A stretch of 64,000 nucleotides of DNA from Methylocaldum sp. 14B. GTDB lineage: Bacteria; Pseudomonadota; Gammaproteobacteria; Methylococcales; Methylococcaceae. The stretch lies in contig NZ_MSCV01000023.1 of the NCBI RefSeq assembly GCF_002005105.1, positions 1-64,000 of the forward strand, given 5' to 3'. The notes beneath the pieces are model-generated. The model worked only from the letters and a program-made list of their open reading frames with translations, was not told where the DNA came from and searched no databases. This document shows, in pieces, positions 52,048-60,256 of the stretch; position 1 is the stretch's first letter, and each line of letters starts with the position of its first letter. The position numbers and the translations under genes were made by a program.

Positions 52048-53472
52048 TCACGCCCTTTCGCATTCCGACGGCGTCGTCTCTCCGTGAGGCCGGAATGACC
52101 AGCCATGCCAATCGGTTGTCTCCCCTATGAGCGCCGGCGTCTCGCCATCGCGATACCGCTGCCACATCGCTTCGAACAAGCCTTCCAGATGGCGCGTATA
52201 AGCCCGGATATCGAACAGCGGCGCGCTAAGCCGATTCGCGGCAAGTTTGTGTTTGATTCGGGATAGATGCTCCGGGCGGGTGGCCAGGTCGAACGCCAGG
52301 TCGTAGTAACTTTCGAGATCGTCGGCGATCAGCTCGGGCAAACCGATCGCGTGCAAGAGACTCCCCGCCACCCGCGAAGGAAAGGTTTCGCCCGCGCAGG
52401 TCACCAGGGGGACGCCGGCCCACAGTGCGTCGCTGGCCGTCGTGTGCGCATTGTAGGGCAGCGTGTCCAGCACCAGGTCAGCGAGCCCCAGGCGGCCCAG
52501 GTGTTCGACCTGCGGCTTGTCATCCGCAAAAACGAGCCTATCCGGCGAGATCCCGCGTTGATAGGCTTCATTTCTGAGATTGCCTTCCGCCAGTGTGCTC
52601 TTAAGCAGCCAGAGCACGCTTCCGGGCACGTCGGCAAGCAGCCTGCACCAGATGTCGAAAACGTCCGGCGTTATTTTGTAAGCCTGGTTGAAACAGCAAA
52701 ACACGAATCCCTGTTCTGCCAATCCGGCCTCGGCGCGCGTGGGCCGAACCCCTATCGGGCTTTGGCGGCCGTGAGGCTGATAGGTGTTGGGCAGGTACGC
52801 GAAGGCTTCGCTGTAGTCGTCCGCGCTGCCGGGCGGCGTCAGAAACGGATCGGTGATGATGTAGTCGCAGAATTCGCCGCCCAAGGTTCCGGGATACCCC
52901 AGGTAATTCACCTGGATGGGCGCCGGGCGGAAGGTAAGAATGGCGGTGCGGGTAGCCTGGGTATAGCCCTTGAGATCGATGAGAATGTCCACTTCGTCCT
53001 GATGAATCGCCTGGGCGGCCTCGGACGTGGACAAAGTCTGGATGTCGACGAATCGGTCGAAGCTTTTCTTGAGGCGCTCCCGCATGCCCTTGCCGTCGTC
53101 CGGGCCGTATGAATAGGCGAATACCTCGAAGCGCTCCCGGTCGTGGGATTCGAGCAACTCCACCAGCAGCAGCGACGTGGCATGCTCGTGAAAATCGCAG
53201 GACAGGTACCCCAAACGTATTTTCGGCCTCGCCGCCGAGCGGAACGTAAACGCCAGAGCGGCCCGCTCCGCAGCGGACGCCTCGATGCGCGTCTTCATCC
53301 AGAGATCGGCACACGCGCGCTGCTCGCCCGCGCTCATGCCGGGCAGGGACAGCAAGTGAAACGGCGAAATCATCCCTGTCTCGCTTTTCGCGAGGATGGC
53401 TCGTATCTTTCCGCGCCATTCGTCGAGACGCTCCCACTCGCACATGCGTCGGCTCAAGTCGTAGAACTTCAT
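52048..53472 (-). CDS. GT41 (SPINDLY/OGT-like) glycosyltransferase lacking TPR repeats
   Basis: 474 aa. The catalytic GT41 double Rossmann domain is clear: RLGYLSCDFHEHATSLLL (catalytic-region His), FRPAPIQVNYLGYPGT, YLPNTYQPHG, FVFCCFNQAYKITPDVFDIW, LWLLKST, DLVLDTLPYNAHTTASDALWAGVPLVTCAG and FPSRVAGSLLHAIGLPEL. Family members normally carry N-terminal TPRs for substrate binding; here only the last partial helices remain (YDLSRRMCEWERLDEW). A stop lies 75 bases upstream in frame, so the N-terminus is truncated or short. It may glycosylate a protein or sugar chain. Confidence 0.9.
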   Translation of the reverse strand: MKFYDLSRRMCEWERLDEWRGKIRAILAKSETGMISPFHLLSLPGMSAGEQRACADLWMKTRIEASAAERAALAFTFRSAARPKIRLGYLSCDFHEHATSLLLVELLESHDRERFEVFAYSYGPDDGKGMRERLKKSFDRFVDIQTLSTSEAAQAIHQDEVDILIDLKGYTQATRTAILTFRPAPIQVNYLGYPGTLGGEFCDYIITDPFLTPPGSADDYSEAFAYLPNTYQPHGRQSPIGVRPTRAEAGLAEQGFVFCCFNQAYKITPDVFDIWCRLLADVPGSVLWLLKSTLAEGNLRNEAYQRGISPDRLVFADDKPQVEHLGRLGLADLVLDTLPYNAHTTASDALWAGVPLVTCAGETFPSRVAGSLLHAIGLPELIADDLESYYDLAFDLATRPEHLSRIKHKLAANRLSAPLFDIRAYTRHLEGLFEAMWQRYRDGETPALIGETTDWHGWSFRPHGETTPSECERA

Positions 53473-53538
53473 GGGGTTTTCACTCTGGAACCGGCGCCGA
53501 TACCCGCCGAAAGATACATCGGTCTTGCGCTGAGCTCC

Positions 53539-53832
53539 TTATTTAAGCGGACAGGGACCCTTGCGGCCATCGGTGCGTCTTGAAATCAAGCTCACACGCG
53601 GCTCCGTAGACGTTTTGATTTGGGAATCCCTCCGGCACTCCGGGCAGGAATAAGTTTGTGTGTCCTGAAGGGCCTTGGAGGAATATGAATAGGATATTCG
53701 CCACGTGATTTCCACACGGAACACGCAGCCGCAAAACCCGCAGGTTTGTTGGAAGTTGCTGGCCGTGAGAGAAGAATCGCAGGGTGTTGAACTCGTGGAT
53801 AGCATCTCGACCTCTGAAGTTTGGTTCGCCAT
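53539..53832 (-). CDS. Small putative zinc-binding protein
   Basis: 97 aa. CGFCGC and CPECRR give two CxxC-type pairs about 35 residues apart, in the manner of a zinc ribbon. ATG at 53832 with AGG four bases upstream. It is immediately upstream of the GT41 gene on the same strand. No family recognised. The basic C-terminus (ISRRTDGRKG) may be real or a weak tail. Confidence 0.45.
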   Translation of the reverse strand: MANQTSEVEMLSTSSTPCDSSLTASNFQQTCGFCGCVFRVEITWRISYSYSSKALQDTQTYSCPECRRDSQIKTSTEPRVSLISRRTDGRKGPCPLK

Positions 53833-53984
53833 CAGCCTGCCCGAGGAGGCTTGCCCAAGGCATTCCGAATGATCCCTAGCATTCCTGTACGAATTGTCCT
53901 TGGTCTTAGAACAGTGCGCTTTCGGCGGAGAAATGTCCAGAAGACGGGCGAAATAAATTTAATTAGGTTATTCCGAAGAATGCG

Positions 53985-54124
53985 CGTATCCTGACGCTAG
54001 TTTGTCGCGGCTGAAGACCGGTCTTCGCCACGAGGATACGGAATTTCCCACTCAGTCCATGCCGCGAGGCACCTGTTAATCCCGCCTCCTCCTGCAAACC
54101 GCACGCGGTGCGTCCGTTTCGGAC
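53985..54124 (+). promoter_or_regulatory. Structured 5' leader of the rhlE-RRM operon
   Basis: Several stems: CGTATCCT (53985-53992) with AGGATACG (54033-54040) around the 14-bp palindrome GAAGACCGGTCTTC (54013-54026), then CGCAC-gcg-GTGCG (54100-54112) and GTCCG-ttt-CGGAC (54112-54124). An AT-rich stretch (AAATAAATTTAATTAGG) precedes it and could hold the promoter. Regulatory roles are inferred. Confidence 0.45.
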
Positions 54125-54211
54125 GACCCTGTGGTCACATCAACCCAATCGCTCACGCTCAACCGGTGCCGTGCGTTTCACGCGGCAGGCCAGAGCCAGG
54201 AAAAAAAGATA

Positions 54212-55465
<1,254 letters not shown>

Positions 55466-55500
55466 TACCTCGCTGAGCGCTACCGAGAGGAGACCGATTG

Positions 55501-55806
55501 ATGCAGGGAATCTATGCCGGCGATTCGCCGTCCGACTTCACCGAAAACGAATTCACCGGTTTGTTCGGCCAGCACCGCCGAGTGCGGGCTATGGAACTGG
55601 CAAGGCTCACTTCCGGCGGCCGCTGCCCCGGTTTCGGCCTCGTTGGAATCAAGGGCCGCGAGGCCCGCGCCGCGATCAGTGTCCTGAAAAGGTACGCCCA
55701 GCGCGGCAACTGTCTTCGTATCAGCGAAGAGCGTCCCCGTGGGCGAAGCGGCGGCAAAAGGCGTCGTTTAACGGCTGATCGACCGTATCGGCAGCCATCC
55801 TTTTGA
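55501..55806 (+). CDS. Divergent RRM-domain protein
   Basis: 101 aa. One RRM fold: RNP2-like IYAGDS near the start, then TENEFTGLFGQHRRVRAMEL and RNP1-like GFGLVGI with AAISVLK and LRISEERPR. Comparison with the next gene shows the same β1-α1-β2-β3-α2-β4 order. The aromatic residues of RNP1/RNP2 are partly changed (G-D-S for G-N-L), so RNA binding may be weak or altered. Basic tail (RGRSGGKRRRL). ATG at 55501 with AGGAG upstream, 35 bases after the rhlE stop. Confidence 0.8.
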   Translation: MQGIYAGDSPSDFTENEFTGLFGQHRRVRAMELARLTSGGRCPGFGLVGIKGREARAAISVLKRYAQRGNCLRISEERPRGRSGGKRRRLTADRPYRQPSF

Positions 55807-55835
55807 TTTTTTATTTTTCCTTTTAGGAGTTTTTT

Positions 55836-56147
55836 ATGAGCAAGAAATTGTACGTCGGCAATCTGAGCTACACCGTGAGCAGCCGCGATCTCGAAGAGAT
55901 GTTCGCCACGCACGGCGCGGTGGACTCCGCGAATGTCATCATGGACCGCGACACCGGCCGCTCCAAAGGCTTCGGATTCGTTGAAATGAGCAACGACCAA
56001 GAGGCTCAGGCCGCCATTTCCGCCCTGAACGGCAAAGATGTCGACGGGCGCAGTCTGACCGTCAACGAAGCGCGTCCGCGAGAGGAAAGATCCGGCGGCG
56101 GCTTTGGCGGTGGTCGCGGTGGTTTCGGGGGTGGACGCCGGTACTAA
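55836..56147 (+). CDS. Glycine-rich RRM RNA-binding protein (Rbp type)
   Basis: 103 aa. Canonical RRM: RNP2 LYVGNL, RNP1 KGFGFVEM, and C-terminal glycine/arginine-rich tail (GGGFGGGRGGFGGGRRY). This class of small proteins is cold-inducible in cyanobacteria and proteobacteria and acts as an RNA chaperone. Ribosome site TTTTAGGAGTTTTTT, AT-rich leader. A strong terminator follows. Together with rhlE it makes a cold-shock or RNA-remodelling module. Confidence 0.95.
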   Translation: MSKKLYVGNLSYTVSSRDLEEMFATHGAVDSANVIMDRDTGRSKGFGFVEMSNDQEAQAAISALNGKDVDGRSLTVNEARPREERSGGGFGGGRGGFGGGRRY

Positions 56148-56202
56148 AAACCGCTTCGGCCTGGAAGCCGGCCGTTATCCCGGCCGACAAAGATCAACGC
56201 AT

Positions 56203-56243
56203 AAAAAAGGCCGATCTGCGCCATCGCGCCGCCGGCCTTTTTT
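56203..56243 (+). terminator. Rho-independent terminator after the RRM gene
   Basis: AAAAAAGGCCG (56203-56213) and CGGCCTTTTTT (56233-56243) form a perfect 11-bp stem with a 19-nt loop and a T run, 56 bases after the stop. It can act on either strand. Confidence 0.85.
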
Positions 56244-56676
56244 GCCATCGAAATATAAAAACCTTAACCCTTCGCTTTTCCGCTAGCCGGGTCAGTTGCC
56301 AGTGGTAACATGAATTAGCGGGATGTCGGCCTATCCCTTCCTGGGGGGCGACGCGACATCCCTATTTCTGTGCTCGAATGCCGCTTCCCTACCGCCCTTT
56401 CGAGTGCGATTTATTTAAGCGCCGAGCTTCGGCCGAAAAAAATACGTGCGAGCTCTTACGTAGATCTCCTCTAATGGCGGCGGTCAAACGGAGATTTCGT
56501 GACTGATGTCAAATTCATTTCAAATTGAAAGTGTTACTGTTGGTTCACGCCTAGATCGACAGTGACGGTTGACCATCCGGTGCAGCCCCCATGGCGCGGT
56601 CGCTATCCCGAATATGCCGGCGTGGGAACCTTCCTCACACAAGTGTTCTTCGGCGGAAAGTCGGAGCCCCGCAGAG
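56244..56676. other. Intergenic, no gene seen
   Basis: About 430 bases. GGATGTCGGCCTATCCC and GGGGGGCGACGCGACATCCC near 56320-56365 may form a stem. No RNA gene or domain-bearing frame. Confidence 0.4.
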
Positions 56677-56769
56677 GTTAAGGAAGCTCTGATTAAGTCC
56701 TTCGACAGGCCTGTCCTGAGCCAAGTCGAAGGGCATGAACGGAATCCACTTGTTCAGAGCTTCCTTAAC
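56677..56769. mobile_element. 93-bp MITE-like element with 16-bp perfect terminal inverted repeats
   Basis: GTTAAGGAAGCTCTGA (56677-56692) pairs perfectly with TCAGAGCTTCCTTAAC (56754-56769). Inside is one copy of the CTGTCCTGAGCC-AAGTCGAAGGG repeat. Non-coding; the size and ends suggest a non-autonomous element. Confidence 0.75.
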
Positions 56770-56886
56770 TTTTCCTAGCCCCTCCGACCAGAGTGGGTCT
56801 CCTTCTAGCCGAAATTCCGAATATCGACGGCACCTAGAGACTAGGTGCCAGTTTTTTACATGAGATCTTGAAATCAGAGGGAAACG

Positions 56887-57213
56887 ATGGCGACTAGAAA
56901 ATATCGCCTGTGCCACCATCCGGAATTGATTCAACGCTTATTGGATGCAGCCGACATGATCTATCTCGATCCTCAGGGAAACCGCGCCAGACTTAACCGT
57001 CTCCTAGGTCTCGTCGAAAGATTGCAGGGTAGAAATCCGCTGATCACGCCCCCTCGTCATTATCATTTCGGCTCCGCTTCCCGCTCCAGGTCTGCTCCGT
57101 TCAACCCACCGATGAATGCCGAATGCTCGAACGGCGCCGAACCGTCCTCGCCCGAGCAATTGGAAGAGGCCGTCGGGCGCCGGAGACGCGCCTCAAAACC
57201 CTTTCACTCGTGA
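56887..57213 (+). CDS. Hypothetical protein
   Basis: 108 aa. ATG with GAGGGAAAC directly upstream. Conserved-looking N-terminus (YRLCHHPELIQRLLDAADMIYLD) then a disordered, Ser/Arg-rich C-terminal half (FGSASRSRSAPF, RRRRASKPF). The first half may be real; the tail may be low-complexity noise. No domain recognised. It precedes the CBS gene on the same strand by 132 bases. Confidence 0.5.
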   Translation: MATRKYRLCHHPELIQRLLDAADMIYLDPQGNRARLNRLLGLVERLQGRNPLITPPRHYHFGSASRSRSAPFNPPMNAECSNGAEPSSPEQLEEAVGRRRRASKPFHS

Positions 57214-57345
57214 GGGGCCGATCGCTCCCAAACTGCCGACGCGTGCCGAACCTTCGTCGGCTCGCCCTGTCCCACTGTTACGGACCGCAAGCAGGCGGTT
57301 CTTGATCGTCAGCATGATGAAAATCCGAGAACGGAGGGAAACCCC

Positions 57346-57795
57346 ATGGAAGTAAGAGAAATCATGACCCCCAACCCGGTCTGCTGTACCCCGGACACCC
57401 ATTTGGAAGCTATCGCACGACTGATGGTACGGCACGACTGCGGCGAGATACCGGTCGTCGAGAACGAGGAATCGATGCGGCTGGTCGGCGTCGTCACCGA
57501 TCGCGATATCGTCTGCCGCAGCTTGGCTCAGGGCAAGAATCCAATGGACATGACCGCACGGGAATGCATGTCCACCCCGTGCGTCACGGTTACACCCGAA
57601 ACTTCGCTGGAAGACTGCTGCAAGGTGATGGAAGAACATCGAATCCGGCGTGTGCCGGTAGCCGATCGAAGCGGGCGCTGCTGCGGAATGGTTTCCCAGG
57701 CGGATATCGCCCGGCGTGCCCCGACCCAGCAGACGGCGGAAGTGCTCAAGGAAGTCTCTCAGCCAAAATCTACCGCGGAACCTGCCATGGCTTAG
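57346..57795 (+). CDS. Tandem CBS-domain protein
   Basis: 149 aa. Two CBS modules: MTPNPVCCTPDTHLEAIARLMVRHDCGEIPVVEN with VGVVTDRDIVCR, and MSTPCVTVTPETSLEDCCKVMEEHRIRRVPVADRSGR with GMVSQADIARR. The pair forms a Bateman domain that binds adenosine nucleotides. GGAGGG lies seven bases before the ATG. It is a stand-alone protein and probably senses energy or regulates a partner not identified here. Several cysteines (CC, C) are unusual for the family. Confidence 0.93.
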   Translation: MEVREIMTPNPVCCTPDTHLEAIARLMVRHDCGEIPVVENEESMRLVGVVTDRDIVCRSLAQGKNPMDMTARECMSTPCVTVTPETSLEDCCKVMEEHRIRRVPVADRSGRCCGMVSQADIARRAPTQQTAEVLKEVSQPKSTAEPAMA

Positions 57796-58095
57796 GGCTT
57801 GCCGCCAGGCAGCAAGCCCTGATGGCAATGGATCAATTCATTCTCCAGCATACCCCGGAAGCGTTAAATGGGACGGCATCATCTCCGCCGTTCGCTTTTT
57901 GGCTTATGGCGAAGTGAAAACCAAACTGCTCCAGCACCATTCGATTGGCGTTGACGCATACGGGTATATACCTTCACAAACGTTGCGGACGGGATGATTA
58001 TCCCGTCCCGACGAGTGAGTATGTGGAAATCCATAGCGCAAGAATCGGATGTTATCGAATCGCATGGCGGTTTGAATTAGAACCTTCAAGGTGCA
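57796..58095. other. Intergenic region with a small hairpin
   Basis: About 300 bases after the CBS gene. GACGGGAT-gatt-ATCCCGTC (57988-58007) is a perfect 8-bp stem, without a T run. No gene supported. Confidence 0.45.
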
Positions 58096-58240
58096 GTAGG
58101 TCGGCAATCCTTTCCCAATCGCAAACGGTCGCTTTTTGTCGCGACCCTTCCGAGAACGCCCCTCACCGATCCCGTGTGTCGGCAAAGGATTGCCGACCTA
58201 CGAATTTTCTCAATCGTCACCCCTAAACCGCGGTGAAAAA
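58096..58240. repeat. Repeat cluster with hairpin box, REP palindrome and MITE end
   Basis: A partial GTAGGTCGGCAATCC, then CCAATCGCAAACGG (58115-58128) with hairpin GGTCGC-TTTTTGTC-GCGACC, a REP palindrome at about 58180 (GTCGGCAAAGGATTGCCGAC), and a right-end sequence GTGAAAAACGCTCTA at about 58230. Confidence 0.85.
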
Positions 58241-58358
58241 CGCTCTAGCTCGAGATAACGGATTTGTTCCTGTCCTAAAGATAAGCAATGCAACGACCTT
58301 TGCCGCCGCGGGTTATCGCCGGAACTGTTGCCGCCTAGCCGGTTTCCGAAAAGAATAC

Positions 58359-59744
58359 TCATTCCAGCCGATAACCCGCCGCCTTCCACGCCTTCATGCT
58401 TCCCGGAATGTTGTATACCTCCTTGAATCCGCCGCGTTTCAGCAGACTCGCCGCGATGCTCGACCGATAACCGCTCCCGCAATAAGTGACGATCGGTTTG
58501 GTGCGATCGAAGGAGTGGAGATGGTCCGGCAAAAAAGGCGCATAGAGATGCAGAGCGCCCGGAATATGGCCCTGGTTCCACTCGGCAGGGCTTCGCACAT
58601 CCAGGACCTGGAGATCGCTCCTGCCGCTGTCTATCCGTCCTTTCAACTGGTGTACGCTCATTTCCGGCATACGATCGAAAGGCAAGCCCGCTTCGAACCA
58701 GCCGCGCATGCCTTTGCCCAGATAGCCATCGATTTTCTCGAATCCGATGCGCAGCAGGTGACGCTGAACCGTTTCGAGATCGTCCTCTTCCGCCAGAACC
58801 AACAAAATCCGCTGGTTAGGCCTAAGCGTCCAGCCGGCCCACGTCGGAAACTCCTCGCGCAAGGCGATGTTCAATGCACCCTGGATATGCCCCCCGCCGA
58901 AGGCTTCGATTTCGCGGGTATCGAGGACCACCGTGTCGGGCTTGCCCATCTCGATTTGGAACACGTGCGGCTCGAGCATCGGAATCGGCGGCACGCAGGC
59001 CAGCACCCGAGGCCCGTGGGTATTCACGTCCTTGAGATGAGCGTAATAGAACGGCGCAGGTTGCAGCGAGCCAAGCTGGTTCTTCACGAACTCGTCCTCG
59101 TTATCGGCTAGAAGCTTGGGATTATGCCGCCGCTCGTAACCCAGCGTGCTGATCAGCCGGTCGCCGATATTGCCGCCGCACGGCGATCCTTTGCCGTGTG
59201 CCGGGTAGATCGTCAACTCGTCGCCCAGCGGGAGGAGCTTATCGAAGAGCGAGTGATAGAGTCGGCGGGTCATTCCGTCGGCCTCTTCCTTCCCGAGCAG
59301 ATCGGTACGGCCGATATCCCCGCAGAACAGCGTATCGCCGGTAAAGACTCCCCAGGGCGCCTCGGCGCCCTTGCCGCCGCTTACTCGGTAACACACATGT
59401 TCGGGCGTATGCCCCGGCGTGTGAAGCGCCTGCAATGAGAGATTTCCTATCCGTATCGTATCGCCGTCCTTGACGGCTTCGTGGTCAAAGGTGCGTTCGT
59501 TCGATTCGCCCGCGTAAATCGTCGCGCCGGTCTGTGCCGCGAGCTCCCGGCTGCCCGATACGAAATCTTCGTGGACATGGGTTTCCAGGATGTGGCTGAT
59601 ACGAACGTCGCAGTCCTTGGCGATTTCCAAATAGATTTGGATGTCTCGGCGCGGGTCGACGACGGCGCAAACGCCGGCGCTCTCGTCGCCCAGCATATAG
59701 GACAAATGGGAAAGCCCTTCCGACTTGATCGTTTCCAGAAACAT
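58359..59744 (-). CDS. MBL-fold hydrolase with two rhodanese domains (persulfide dioxygenase-like)
   Basis: 461 aa. The metallo-beta-lactamase domain is N-terminal: THVHEDF (H56, H58, D60) and HTPGHTPEHVCY, GDTLFCGDIGR, YPAHGKGSPCGG. Next comes an inactive rhodanese (about 265-355, no catalytic Cys) and then an active one with Cys422 in CGSGYRS. This layout matches ETHE1/CstB-like persulfide dioxygenase-sulfurtransferases, which oxidise glutathione or protein persulfides. The sulfur source is not evident here. A small operon partner lies nine bases upstream. Confidence 0.9.
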   Translation of the reverse strand: MFLETIKSEGLSHLSYMLGDESAGVCAVVDPRRDIQIYLEIAKDCDVRISHILETHVHEDFVSGSRELAAQTGATIYAGESNERTFDHEAVKDGDTIRIGNLSLQALHTPGHTPEHVCYRVSGGKGAEAPWGVFTGDTLFCGDIGRTDLLGKEEADGMTRRLYHSLFDKLLPLGDELTIYPAHGKGSPCGGNIGDRLISTLGYERRHNPKLLADNEDEFVKNQLGSLQPAPFYYAHLKDVNTHGPRVLACVPPIPMLEPHVFQIEMGKPDTVVLDTREIEAFGGGHIQGALNIALREEFPTWAGWTLRPNQRILLVLAEEDDLETVQRHLLRIGFEKIDGYLGKGMRGWFEAGLPFDRMPEMSVHQLKGRIDSGRSDLQVLDVRSPAEWNQGHIPGALHLYAPFLPDHLHSFDRTKPIVTYCGSGYRSSIAASLLKRGGFKEVYNIPGSMKAWKAAGYRLE

Positions 59745-59753
59745 GATTGCCTC

Positions 59754-60083
59754 CTAATCGGCGTGAGCCTGTTCTTCCGATGGCGAGACGGCCGGCCATT
59801 CCTCGTCCAAATACGTATCGCGGACGGTTCCGAGCCGGGTATTGCCGTGTACCGCCGCGCCGTCCGAATCGACAACTTCCACCTGAAAGCCCGGATAGGT
59901 CTGGCGGAAACGCGTCGCCTTCCATTTCTCCACGCTCAGGTCGTTCTTCGCCGGCGATTCGAAGGGATACGGCGGCAGGCCCATGCGGTCGCCGCGCACG
60001 TCCCGCCCGTCCAGGTGGAGAATACGCACCGCGAATCCCTCGACATCCCAGATCTGCTTCTCCACGTTCATGACCTTGGCCAT
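59754..60083 (-). CDS. Small conserved hypothetical protein upstream of the MBL-rhodanese gene
   Basis: 109 aa. Begins MAKVMNVEKQIWDVEGFAVRILHLDGRDVRGDR and contains QTYPGFQVEVVDSDG and GTVRDTYLDEEW. No signal or membrane segment and no named domain recognised. It ends nine bases before the start of the MBL-rhodanese gene, so they are very likely co-transcribed and may work together in sulfur handling. Confidence 0.75.
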   Translation of the reverse strand: MAKVMNVEKQIWDVEGFAVRILHLDGRDVRGDRMGLPPYPFESPAKNDLSVEKWKATRFRQTYPGFQVEVVDSDGAAVHGNTRLGTVRDTYLDEEWPAVSPSEEQAHAD

Positions 60084-60116
60084 AAGCCTTTCTCCACTGC
60101 CCTATGCCGAGCCGAG

Positions 60117-60136
60117 TAGGTCGGCAATCCCGAGCC
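60117..60136. repeat. Partial REP-like sequence
   Basis: GTAGGTCGGCAATCCCGAGC: the left half of the common palindrome without its partner. It is the last member of this family in the window. Confidence 0.6.
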
Positions 60137-60256
60137 GCAACATCCCGGCCCATTCAACCGGCGCTTCCATCAGTGCCTAGCTCATAGGATGTGCTGAACG
60201 AAGTGAAGCGCATCATTCGCGACTCCCCTATCCCGAGCCACGACACATCGTCCCGT

